Origin: Prevotella sp. UBA2809 | GTDB taxonomy: Bacteria > Bacteroidota > Bacteroidia > Bacteroidales > Bacteroidaceae | NCBI GenBank assembly: GCA_002351725.1 | Contig: DEHD01000035.1 | Span: 4,591 to 68,590, forward strand | Direction: 5' to 3' | DNA: 64,000 nt | Shown: positions 39,541 through 47,569 of the stretch, in pieces | How positions within the stretch are numbered: the first letter of the stretch is position 1 | How the letters are laid out: every line of letters begins with the position of its first letter | Translations under genes and position numbers: made by a program | The notes under the pieces: generated by a model | The model's database searches: none | The model's input: only the letters and a program-made list of their open reading frames with translations | Told to the model about the DNA's origin: nothing

Positions 39541-40269
39541 TTACTCAATCACAGTAATCGTCATCTGGATATCCTCTGCGGGACGATCGGCACGGGCAGT
39601 CTTGGTATTCTGAATCAGCTCTACAACATCAAGGCCTTGCTCAACCTCGCCGAATACAGTATATTGACCATCCAAGTGGGGCGTACCACCAATAGTAGAA
39701 TAGACCTCTATCTGCTCAGGAGTGAGTCCATCGCCTTTCACCATGGCCTCGGCCTGGGCAGCAAGCTTATCCTGAAGCTCCTGAAGACCTGCACGGTTGC
39801 GTTCGCGGCGAAGCTGCATAATCTCATCGCGGTGCTGAGAGGCAAGCTGATTAAAAGCAGACTGAATCTTCTGCATCTTTAACTGCTTTGAGAACTGGCG
39901 CAACTGCCCCTGATTGTAAACCTGCCCCCAAACGATATAGAACTGCGAACCACTGCTACGGCGCTCAGGATTAACCTCATCACCTTGGCGCGCTGCAGCA
40001 AGGGCTCCACGCTTATGGAACAGACCATCAATAATTTCAGCCTGCAGGGTGTAGTCAGGACCACCCACGCCAAGCATCTTGCCTGCAGGAGCGCCCTTCG
40101 AGTCAGGATCACCACCCTGAATCATAAAGTCCTTTATTACACGATGGAACAATGTACCATCATAATAGCCCTGCTTGGCGAGTTTAACGAAATTATCGCG
40201 GTGAATAGGAGTCTCGTCATAGAGGCGAACAACAATATCTCCAAGAGTAGTCTGTATCTTAACCTTCAT
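39541..40269 (-). CDS. Cyclophilin-type peptidyl-prolyl cis-trans isomerase
   Basis: The 242-residue protein has the cyclophilin core split by an insertion. The N-terminal part has KLAKQGYYDGTLFHRVIKDFMIQGGDP (catalytic Arg in FHRVIKDF), followed by GGPDYTLQAEI and SGSQFYIVWGQ. A charged helical insert of about 80 residues (SKQLKMQKIQSAFNQLASQ onward) precedes the final GEVEQGLDVVELIQ. No signal peptide is seen, so a cytoplasmic role is likely. It is 12 bases after the Rid gene. Confidence 0.88.
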   Translation of the reverse strand: MKVKIQTTLGDIVVRLYDETPIHRDNFVKLAKQGYYDGTLFHRVIKDFMIQGGDPDSKGAPAGKMLGVGGPDYTLQAEIIDGLFHKRGALAAARQGDEVNPERRSSGSQFYIVWGQVYNQGQLRQFSKQLKMQKIQSAFNQLASQHRDEIMQLRRERNRAGLQELQDKLAAQAEAMVKGDGLTPEQIEVYSTIGGTPHLDGQYTVFGEVEQGLDVVELIQNTKTARADRPAEDIQMTITVIE

Positions 40270-40281
40270 CGTTTTTATGTG

Positions 40282-41424
40282 TTAGAATTGTGGATGATTG
40301 GGGTTACTTATTGCCTTTACAGCAGTACACTCCATCTCCACCAGCCAACCTGGACGGCATACAGGAGCATGTACAATGACAACGGGCTTATCAGGGAATC
40401 GCTGGGCAAACACATCGCGAACCACCTGATAGTCGGCCACATCGCGCAGATATACAATCATTTCGCTTGCATCATCGAGGGTACACTCTGCCTCTGCCAG
40501 CAGTGTCTCAACATTCTCAATCATGCGTGCAGTCTGCCTAACAATATCCTTGGGGAACATAACTTCGCCCTTATTGTTGATAGAAGCTGTACCAGAGATA
40601 AAGACATGGCGACGGTCGGCATAGTCGACATAGGTACCACGCTCGAACGACACACCATAGTCGCTAGTGCGATTAAGGTGCGTGGGGGCGTAGAGGTAGT
40701 GAATCTGTTCCTGACTGATACCTGCAATGGCATAGTTGTCCATCTGAGCAAGCACGTTTGTATCCTGCTGGCGACCACCAATGCCTGTTGATGCAATGAA
40801 ATGGGTGTTTACAGTGAGCCCCTGAGTAAAGAATACCTGATTGCGGGCGCGAACCACGCCACCGTAATTAAGATCGATATCGTTGACGAAGAGCCAAGTG
40901 CGGATGCAGTTGTCAGAGAGCTTACAACCCTCCTCAGCCAGCTGCATAACATACTCGTTGAAGAGCAAGCGCATCTGATACTCAGAGTTAGCCGCCAGAT
41001 TATGTGCTGAGGCGTTAAACAGATGGCGGAACGAGCCATGACGTACCTCATATAGTCCGCTAGCGGTCATACCTGTCTGCACACCAGTCATAAGCCACAC
41101 CCACAGGGCAATCTTAGTACCATTGAGTGGAGCTTGCTGTATAATGCTTTTTGCACAATCTGTGACATCAGCCACAACAACATCGTCGGCCTGATTGGCT
41201 GCATCGCTTAAGAAATAGCGTTTAAAAACGGCCTGAGCATCAGGCACGCTTGAGAGAAGCTCCTGGTATGCGCTCATTACAGCATCAAGCTGCTGAGCCC
41301 AAGGCAGTGAGCCTGCAGTTACCTGGATAATAGCATGATACTCACGCACCTCTGTGCCATTGTCGAAACACGTAACAATGGTGCTGGTATTGCTATTATT
41401 CATATTGATAGTTTTCTGATTCAT
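40282..41424 (-). CDS. Two-domain protein with C-terminal Rid/YjgF (RidA-like) domain
   Basis: The 380-residue protein is about three times longer than single-domain RidA (about 125-130 aa). The C-terminal 140 residues show Rid-type blocks, FISGTASINNKGEVMFP and DVVRDVFAQRFPDKPVVIVH, with CRPGWLVEMECTAVK at the end, where a Rid Arg-105 equivalent (C-R-P) is visible. The N-terminal 200 residues could be a second, diverged domain resembling chorismatase-type (FkbO/Hyg5) Rid relatives. RidA deaminates reactive enamines; this enzyme's substrate is unknown. I chose the ATG at 41424, as a -7 box lies at 41447-41454. The start overlaps the upstream gene. Confidence 0.72.
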   Translation of the reverse strand: MNQKTINMNNSNTSTIVTCFDNGTEVREYHAIIQVTAGSLPWAQQLDAVMSAYQELLSSVPDAQAVFKRYFLSDAANQADDVVVADVTDCAKSIIQQAPLNGTKIALWVWLMTGVQTGMTASGLYEVRHGSFRHLFNASAHNLAANSEYQMRLLFNEYVMQLAEEGCKLSDNCIRTWLFVNDIDLNYGGVVRARNQVFFTQGLTVNTHFIASTGIGGRQQDTNVLAQMDNYAIAGISQEQIHYLYAPTHLNRTSDYGVSFERGTYVDYADRRHVFISGTASINNKGEVMFPKDIVRQTARMIENVETLLAEAECTLDDASEMIVYLRDVADYQVVRDVFAQRFPDKPVVIVHAPVCRPGWLVEMECTAVKAISNPNHPQF

Positions 41425-42007
41425 AATTGTTTCTTTCTTTTGGGTGCAAAGATAAACATAAAAAACGAGAAACAAGAATAAGAACCATAAAAATTAAAAC
41501 TACCACTACAAGAAACGATGACGACACTGGCTCAGAGGCCACATTACCTCCAAACTGGCACTGATACTGCAGCATCTTATCAACATACTCATCAACAGTT
41601 TTCCAACGGCCAGCCTGCACCTCTGCAATCAGTCTTGGAAACACCTCGCGGATATATTTCTGATGTTCGGCACTCATAGATGCAGGCAAATCGTCGGTAG
41701 CGCTATACCACACCACTTCACTACCTTGCTGATGAGGGAATATGCGCATAGTTTGCCAGCCATCGGCCAACAGTACAAAGCCAGAGAATATCTGCTCGAT
41801 ACTCAAACTATCATCAGCCTGTATGGCCTTGCGGGCATGAACAGCCAGGGGCGACAGTGATCCACCATCAGAGATGAGCAACTGGCAGAAATGCTCAGCC
41901 TGCGCCTGAGGGATTACCAGAGGCGCAGCTGAGACACAATGCGGCCCTGCGATGAACAGGGCCAGCAATGCATATTTAAATCGATTCAATAAACTTAACG
42001 ATGGCAT
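41396..42007 (-). CDS. Short membrane-anchored protein resembling the CcsB/ResB-CcsA periplasmic part
   Basis: The 203-residue protein has a signal peptide (about 1-25, CVSAAP), a soluble part of about 145 residues and a C-terminal membrane helix (about 171-190). The soluble part resembles the segment of Bacteroidota cytochrome c biogenesis proteins (fused ResB/CcsA type) around SPLAVHARKAI, WYSATDDLPA and EVQAGRWKTVDEYVDKML, but the hydrophobic core with the haem-handling histidines is missing. It overlaps the di-heme gene by 32 bases and the Rid gene by 29, so it looks like part of that operon. The call is by pattern recognition; it could be a fragment or an accessory protein. Confidence 0.5.
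   Translation of the reverse strand: MPSLSLLNRFKYALLALFIAGPHCVSAAPLVIPQAQAEHFCQLLISDGGSLSPLAVHARKAIQADDSLSIEQIFSGFVLLADGWQTMRIFPHQQGSEVVWYSATDDLPASMSAEHQKYIREVFPRLIAEVQAGRWKTVDEYVDKMLQYQCQFGGNVASEPVSSSFLVVVVLIFMVLILVSRFLCLSLHPKERNNYESENYQYE
41447..41454 (-). promoter_or_regulatory. Internal promoter -7 box for the Rid gene
   Basis: TATCTTTGCACCC on the minus strand lies within the last codons of the CcsB-like gene, 22 bases before the ATG at 41424. Rid and the cyclophilin can therefore be made without the iron-type operon. Confidence 0.75.
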
Positions 42008-43721
42008 CGCGATCGGACTTTGGGAGATTATAGAATTTCTCTGTTGGGCGATATGCCTGCGACTGCTTTGAGTAGCCGTGCCACATGATGGCCTCGATGA
42101 CGGTGCGGGCACGACAGTCGTGCAGACGGTCGTCGGCACCAGTAAGACGGCGACTCAAGCCACGCCCCCACAACGGTGTGGTACGGCACCAGCCGGTACG
42201 GATATCGTTGGCCATGAATAAGCGGTGCTGAACCAAGTCAGTATAAGGCCAAATGGTTTGGTTGGCATATTTTGGCAGCATGCTGCTGGCACTCTTTCCG
42301 ATAGACTTGGCGTAGGCCTTTGTACTGGCATCAATCCACATATCATCAGATCCTGTTGTCCACGATGGACGGTGACAGTTAGCACATCCAATCTCCTTGA
42401 ACAACTCCTTACCACGCTGCACATCGGCATCATTAAGATTACGCGCGGCAGGTACGGCCAGTCCACGGTGCCAAACCATAAACTGGTAATATTGTTTGTC
42501 GCTCATCTCCTCTACCCCATTATATGGCGCACCGTTGAGCAGATATTTCTCGAAGGTGTCCTTATATGCCACCGATGGAGTGTTAAGCACCTCAAAAACG
42601 CGGTTGGCTATACCCTCTTCGGTACCATCGGCATAGTATGGATAAAGAATACTGGTGGGCGACGAACCGTGCTGCTTGATGTAGCTGATTACCTCAGGAT
42701 CCTCGCTCTGAGCCTTGGCCCAAGCTGTAGTAGTATAAAGCCAGTGACGGTCGGAACGGGTTACATTGGTAATATTCCAGATAGCGTTAGAACCGGCACC
42801 ATCCTGCAGCGAACCACGTGTCATGGCATAGGTAAAGCGCTTTAGCGGACCATGAGAGCCATGGTGTGCACCAGTATCGTTGTAAGGAGCCGAATAGTAA
42901 GCAGAAGCCTTGAAGGTGTTAGCTTCCTTATCCCACATGGCAGGATTAAGCTCGGTAAAACGAGCCTCTGAAGCCCACTGTTTCTCAATCTCCTCGTCGT
43001 CGATGGCATCAAGCAGAGCTGTTCCGTAAACACCGATGGTTGACTCCAGACGTACTTCATAGTCAGTAGGCTTTGGATTGGTGTTGAAGGCCGACTGAGG
43101 AATGCGCACCTCTGGATAAATAAGCGAGTATGCCTCGCCATCGGGGAAGTTCAATGCCAGACCGCTCTCCATCTCAGTAACAGTCTTCCACTCTATTTGA
43201 ATCTGATTCTCATCGATAGGTGCCTTGAAAGGAGCCATTGTCTGAGTCTGAGGCATACCAGTCACCTCAGAAATATAAGCATTGGTTTCGGGGTGATAGA
43301 TTACCAACAGATAACCGTTGCCCACGGTATTGGCACGATACTCTGTCTGACGCTTGCCATGACCATAAGAGGGATGGCAAGTGATACAGCCATTACGAAC
43401 CCAAGCAGGGCCCAGGCCACGTCTGGGTGCCTGCTCGAAAGTATATAAATGTTCGAAGAAGTCCTCACCTGTATTGAAATCGTCTTCCATGCCCGCTATG
43501 CTCTGCACAGCTGGTGTTGGCGATGAATAACTGGCCTTATCGGTTGTTCCAAGCTTTCCGCCAGGGAACCACTCGTCGGCCGTAAAATTACCTGTAGCCT
43601 TTCCAAATGCCTGCTCTTCGGTTTCGAGTTCGCCAAGCTCCTTAGCATCATCGCTACTGGTACAGGCTGTGATCATGGTAGCAGCTGTTATCGCTGCAAA
43701 AATCTTTAAAGTATTTGTCAT
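41976..43721 (-). CDS. Di-heme oxidoreductase (DHOR/DUF1111 type) lipoprotein
   Basis: The 581-residue protein has a lipobox-like TMITAC, giving a lipidated Cys20, and two c-type haem sites: C112-ITC-H116 and C446-ANC-H450. The C-terminal blocks (LWGRGLSRRLTG and DCRARTVIEAIMWHG) match the di-haem thiol oxidoreductase family. In other bacteria this family is found next to imelysin genes in iron-responsive clusters. It lies 17 bases after the imelysin gene and overlaps the CcsB-like gene by 32 bases. Haem attachment needs a cytochrome c maturation system, which is not in the window apart from the CcsB-like fragment. Confidence 0.85.
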   Translation of the reverse strand: MTNTLKIFAAITAATMITACTSSDDAKELGELETEEQAFGKATGNFTADEWFPGGKLGTTDKASYSSPTPAVQSIAGMEDDFNTGEDFFEHLYTFEQAPRRGLGPAWVRNGCITCHPSYGHGKRQTEYRANTVGNGYLLVIYHPETNAYISEVTGMPQTQTMAPFKAPIDENQIQIEWKTVTEMESGLALNFPDGEAYSLIYPEVRIPQSAFNTNPKPTDYEVRLESTIGVYGTALLDAIDDEEIEKQWASEARFTELNPAMWDKEANTFKASAYYSAPYNDTGAHHGSHGPLKRFTYAMTRGSLQDGAGSNAIWNITNVTRSDRHWLYTTTAWAKAQSEDPEVISYIKQHGSSPTSILYPYYADGTEEGIANRVFEVLNTPSVAYKDTFEKYLLNGAPYNGVEEMSDKQYYQFMVWHRGLAVPAARNLNDADVQRGKELFKEIGCANCHRPSWTTGSDDMWIDASTKAYAKSIGKSASSMLPKYANQTIWPYTDLVQHRLFMANDIRTGWCRTTPLWGRGLSRRLTGADDRLHDCRARTVIEAIMWHGYSKQSQAYRPTEKFYNLPKSDRDAIVKFIESI

Positions 43722-43738
43722 CGTTATCTGATTAGTTA

Positions 43739-45061
43739 TTATTCTTCAGTCTCCCAATCCTCATCATCCTCGAAAGCGATGTTCCAGATGGTGCTGCAGT
43801 ACTTAACGAATGGCGAAGGCATGTTACTGATTCCCTCGATGGCACTTACATAAGCACCTTCTACTGCAGTGTTAACAGCATCCTTCTTAACGCTAGCAAA
43901 GAATGTGTGGAAGCTGTACTTATTGGCCTTCTTATTGGTTGAGCCCAACCATACGTTACGGATAGAACGGATATTATCGCGGAAGTCGGCGATAGAGTTA
44001 TAGCTGTAAGGCGACTCTACATAAGACACATCACCTGCAGAGAATGGGTTAGCAATCTTAGCTGTACCAACCTCGTTGGCAATAGCCACACAGCTACCCT
44101 CATCGTCAGACAGAATCTGTGCGATGGCGTCCTTGAGTGTTGGGAAAGAACTGCCTGAGCCGCTGATACCAGCGTTAACAAGGTTGTCGCCATAAGAGAG
44201 GCCTTTCTCTGTCTGATAGTCTAGACCAGCAGCCTGAACAACAGCCAGACGGCTGGCATTCTTACCGCCATCCCAAGCGCACTGCAGCTGGAATGTACGC
44301 TGTTTGAGAAGTGTGCAGATAGTCTGGGCATAAGCCAGCTCCTTCTCACCAGAGATATTCTCGAAGTTCTTATATGTGTCATTACCCTTGAGCTCGGCTA
44401 CCTTACGAGGCTGACCATCGCGAAACAAGATAAACTCGAGAGCGTGGAAGCCAAGGATGGTAGCATCGTCAAGCATCTCGTCGTTCATACCGTTATTGAA
44501 ATAGCTGAGCAACAGCGAACGGTTGAGAGGCCATGAGTCGATAGTTGGGTCGATGTCAAAATCAGAAGCAGCTCCACCAAGGAAAGCCTCGCTCTGCTCC
44601 CAATACATACGGGCAGCCTTGAAGTCCTTGCAAGCCTCATCTATCTGAGCCTGAGTGATGGTGCTGGTGGTAAGTCCGTTAAGAGTATTCTCAAGAGCCT
44701 CGGTGTTATCAGCCAGTTTGGTATATGTTGGAACGATAACCTCGCTAACCAGATTCTTGAGAACCTCACGCAGATATGCCTCCTGAGCCTCAGAAAGCTT
44801 AGCGCTACCAATGATGGCATTAGCAGCCTCGAGCTCGCTTACTACGTCAGCACAACCGTCTACAGCACTCTCGCCAAACGATTTTACTGAATAGTTGGCA
44901 GCGGTGGTGTTAAGGCTGTAGTTATCCTCGTCTACAACAGGAGTAGTCTCCGTTACACTGAACTCAACATCATCATTCTTGTTGTCGTCATCATTATTAC
45001 AAGAAGTAAATGTCAAAGCACTCATCATGAGCGCACCAGATAGAATAAAAATCTTTTTCAT
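43739..45061 (-). CDS. Imelysin-family lipoprotein (peptidase M75-like, iron-uptake associated)
   Basis: The 440-residue product has a lipobox FTSC (Cys21) and the imelysin core. The motif GxHxxE is present as G204-FH206-AL-E209, and IDSWPLNRS lies shortly before it. Imelysins are linked to iron uptake, often near di-haem oxidoreductases and outer membrane receptors. The catalytic peptidase activity first claimed for the family is doubtful. It lies 38 bases after the porin gene, so the porin-imelysin-di-heme order is likely one operon. Confidence 0.9.
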   Translation of the reverse strand: MKKIFILSGALMMSALTFTSCNNDDDNKNDDVEFSVTETTPVVDEDNYSLNTTAANYSVKSFGESAVDGCADVVSELEAANAIIGSAKLSEAQEAYLREVLKNLVSEVIVPTYTKLADNTEALENTLNGLTTSTITQAQIDEACKDFKAARMYWEQSEAFLGGAASDFDIDPTIDSWPLNRSLLLSYFNNGMNDEMLDDATILGFHALEFILFRDGQPRKVAELKGNDTYKNFENISGEKELAYAQTICTLLKQRTFQLQCAWDGGKNASRLAVVQAAGLDYQTEKGLSYGDNLVNAGISGSGSSFPTLKDAIAQILSDDEGSCVAIANEVGTAKIANPFSAGDVSYVESPYSYNSIADFRDNIRSIRNVWLGSTNKKANKYSFHTFFASVKKDAVNTAVEGAYVSAIEGISNMPSPFVKYCSTIWNIAFEDDEDWETEE

Positions 45062-45099
45062 TTCAACTCAAATTTATTAGTTTTATTATCAATTATCTA

Positions 45100-46401
45100 T
45101 TAGAGGAAGAATCCTTCGTAAGTCACTCCGATGTTGATAGAAGGCTCGTTGTTATACTGACTCTTCAGAAATCGGTTAGAATATTCGGCCTTGATGGCAA
45201 TCTCTGGTACGGGATAGTAGTTTACGCCAACTGCCATACGCTTAACCTCGGTATAGTCATATGCAGTACCCTTTGTTTTGCTGGCATATGGATTATACTG
45301 CTCGTAGCGACCAAAGATATAGAGTTTCTTCTCGTCTGAACGCATACAGCTTATCTGAGAGAAAATATCGTAACCGGCCTCAATACCCACGGCATAGGCA
45401 TTTTTACTAACAAATGCCGAGTGGTGATATGGCGACTTTTTATTTGTACGATTGTAAATATACTTCAGCTGATCTGCATCACCCAGATAACCATAATCGG
45501 CCTGTCCACGGATAATCCAGTTGTGGGCGTTGTAGGTGAAGTCGAACGCACCTACTACAACCTGCCCCTTATACTCTGAATCTACGCCATTTGCGTTCTT
45601 AGGATAACTGTTACCGATGCTCTCACCATAGTATCCGCTAATACCTAAGCGCAATCCTGGTATTGAGTAGTTATCTATACGCAGTGCTACACCATATTTA
45701 TTTGCCACCTCAAACTCAAGAGGATTGGCAGCACCCTTCTTTATCCAGTTTACGTTAGTAAAGTTATCGGCATTAAGACCTGCCAGGAGCTGTGCTTCGT
45801 AACGGAATTTCTTATAACGTCCAAAAAACGAAACGCCTGTCTGGTGCCATGTGCTTGGCATTATTGTGTTTTCACCCTCTGGACGATAAACTGTGAAGAA
45901 ATTCAGTGGTTCGTGGTGGGCATTATTTAAGCCAACAGGCACCACAATATGTCCGAAGCGGAGATTGACAGCACGAGAAAAAGTCTTCTGAATCCAGAAC
46001 TGCTCAAGCTCTACCTCGCCACCTTTCTCTGTTTCCTGTTCCCACTCGCCGCCTTCTTCATCTTCCTTCTCGTATGCAAGACCGGCACCACCGTGTTCAA
46101 ACTCAACCTCGGTACCGAGCGACCAGCCCTTTCCGAAGTCGTAACCCAGATAGATTACTGCATGAGGGATGTCGAAACGCCCATGACTGGGATCGTTTCT
46201 ATGCTCCTCTGGCTGACTATACCTACTTACATGATCACTATAAAAATTACGTGAGTAAGCTACCTCACCGTAGCCACCCACGCTTAACTTGTTACCCTTG
46301 GCGTGCTGCATCACGCTGTCGGCAGCATTAACCTGTGCCTCAACTTCAGCAGCATTTATGGCTGCCAAACAACACATCGCTAATTTAACAATCTTATTCA
46401 T
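45100..46401 (-). CDS. Outer membrane porin-like beta-barrel protein
   Basis: The 433-residue protein has a signal peptide (about 1-23, ending AEVEAQ) and many amphipathic strands with aromatic girdles (VGGYGEVAYSRNF, YLGYDFGKGWSLGTEVEF). The C-terminus ends in F-F-L, typical of a barrel. An acidic loop (KEDEEGGEWEQETEKGG) could bind cations. It resembles the phosphate-selective porin (OprO/P) group, but family identity is uncertain. I chose the ATG at 46401 because the -7 box at 46431-46438 lies upstream. It is the first gene of the imelysin operon, divergent from the hemerythrin-LuxR regulator. Confidence 0.8.
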   Translation of the reverse strand: MNKIVKLAMCCLAAINAAEVEAQVNAADSVMQHAKGNKLSVGGYGEVAYSRNFYSDHVSRYSQPEEHRNDPSHGRFDIPHAVIYLGYDFGKGWSLGTEVEFEHGGAGLAYEKEDEEGGEWEQETEKGGEVELEQFWIQKTFSRAVNLRFGHIVVPVGLNNAHHEPLNFFTVYRPEGENTIMPSTWHQTGVSFFGRYKKFRYEAQLLAGLNADNFTNVNWIKKGAANPLEFEVANKYGVALRIDNYSIPGLRLGISGYYGESIGNSYPKNANGVDSEYKGQVVVGAFDFTYNAHNWIIRGQADYGYLGDADQLKYIYNRTNKKSPYHHSAFVSKNAYAVGIEAGYDIFSQISCMRSDEKKLYIFGRYEQYNPYASKTKGTAYDYTEVKRMAVGVNYYPVPEIAIKAEYSNRFLKSQYNNEPSINIGVTYEGFFL

Positions 46402-46430
46402 TACTAACTCACTTTTTATCAATTCGGCTG

Positions 46431-46438
46431 CAAAGGTA
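46431..46438 (-). promoter_or_regulatory. Promoter -7 box of the porin-imelysin-di-heme operon
   Basis: TACCTTTGCAGCC on the minus strand, 29 bases before the ATG at 46401. Confidence 0.8.
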
Positions 46439-46459
46439 GGGCGTTTTGCATAATTACAC

Positions 46460-46591
46460 AATACCTAAAAATAGTGAAAAAGCCTATATCAGTTCTTTAT
46501 TTTCAATTCTATCTTAGTAAAATACCTAATAATAATTATTGTATATATCGAGAAAAATGCATAATTTTGCAGCGGTAATAATATATAGGTA
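46460..46591. promoter_or_regulatory. TACCTA elements in the porin/regulator intergenic region
   Basis: AATACCTAAAAATA (46460 on) and AATACCTAATAATA (46521 on) are near-identical, and an inverted TAGGTA covers 46586-46591 at the regulator start. They flank both promoters and could be operators of the hemerythrin-LuxR protein. This is inferred from spacing only. Confidence 0.4.
46562..46569 (+). promoter_or_regulatory. Promoter -7 box of the hemerythrin-LuxR regulator
   Basis: TAATTTTGCAGCGG, 21 bases before the ATG at 46591. Confidence 0.75.
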
Positions 46592-47553
46592 TGAAGAATC
46601 AGAAAATGTATGAGGCGGACGACAAGATGATCTCTCTGATCCGCGATAACTACGACCTGTTACAGTCGCTGGGCAGCTTTGGTATTAACCTGGGATTCGG
46701 TGATAAGACCGTGCGCGAGACGTGCGAGGATAACAATGTAGACACCTACACATTTCTGGCAGTGGTTAACTACACCATAAATGGATATGGTGAGTTTGAG
46801 GCCGATACACAGCTCAACGTCCCCACACTACTGCACTATCTGGAGGCTTGTCACGCATACTTCCTTGAGTTCCAACTGCCATACATACGCCGCGAGCTGC
46901 AAGAGAGTCTTAATGAGTCAGACTCACTGGGTCGACTGATTCTGAAATTCTATGATGAGTATGCCCACGAGATACGCCGCCACATGAAATACGAACAGAA
47001 GACATTGTTCCCCTATGTGCAGTCACTTATCGACGGACAGCCTGCAAACGATTATAATGTAGACACTTTCTCAAAGCATCACAGCGCAACCGACAAGAAG
47101 CTGCGAGAACTTAAGCTGCTCATAATCAAATATCTGCCACAAGACGGACTGCACAACAACCAGCTTACCGCCACACTGCACGACATATACGAGAACGAGG
47201 TATGGCTGCGCCAGCATGCTGAGGTTGAGGATCATATCTTTGTGCCTGCCATCCGCCGTTTGGAGCAGATAACAAAGCAGAATGATGTATCTCGGAATAT
47301 ATCAGGAATGGTATTCGGAAGTGCTCAGGCACAGAATCCTGATGCTCTGAGCGATCGTGAGAAGGATGTTATTATTTCGCTTGTACAGGGTATGTCGAAC
47401 AAGGAGATAGCCGACCATCTGTGTATATCAACCAATACGGTTATCACCCATCGCCGTAACATTGCCCGCAAGCTACAAATACATTCACCAGCCGGATTAA
47501 CCATCTATGCGATAGTTAATGGGCTGGTGGACATTTCAACTGTAAAGTTATAA
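46591..47553 (+). CDS. Hemerythrin-domain LuxR-type transcriptional regulator (RIC/YtfE-like sensor)
   Basis: The 320-residue protein combines an N-terminal ScdA-like helix region (about 1-70, without the usual Cys pair), a hemerythrin-like four-helix domain and a C-terminal LuxR HTH (about 252-315, LSDREKDVIISLVQGMSN). Six potential diiron ligands are present: H88, H131, E135, H164, H209 and E213. Their spacing closely follows that recalled for YtfE (H84, H129, E133, H160, H204, E208). A diiron site attached to a DNA-binding domain suggests sensing of iron, oxygen, NO or redox state. It is divergent from the porin-imelysin operon, its most likely target. Confidence 0.85.
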   Translation: MKNQKMYEADDKMISLIRDNYDLLQSLGSFGINLGFGDKTVRETCEDNNVDTYTFLAVVNYTINGYGEFEADTQLNVPTLLHYLEACHAYFLEFQLPYIRRELQESLNESDSLGRLILKFYDEYAHEIRRHMKYEQKTLFPYVQSLIDGQPANDYNVDTFSKHHSATDKKLRELKLLIIKYLPQDGLHNNQLTATLHDIYENEVWLRQHAEVEDHIFVPAIRRLEQITKQNDVSRNISGMVFGSAQAQNPDALSDREKDVIISLVQGMSNKEIADHLCISTNTVITHRRNIARKLQIHSPAGLTIYAIVNGLVDISTVKL

Positions 47554-47569
47554 AAGGTGTAGTGTAAGC

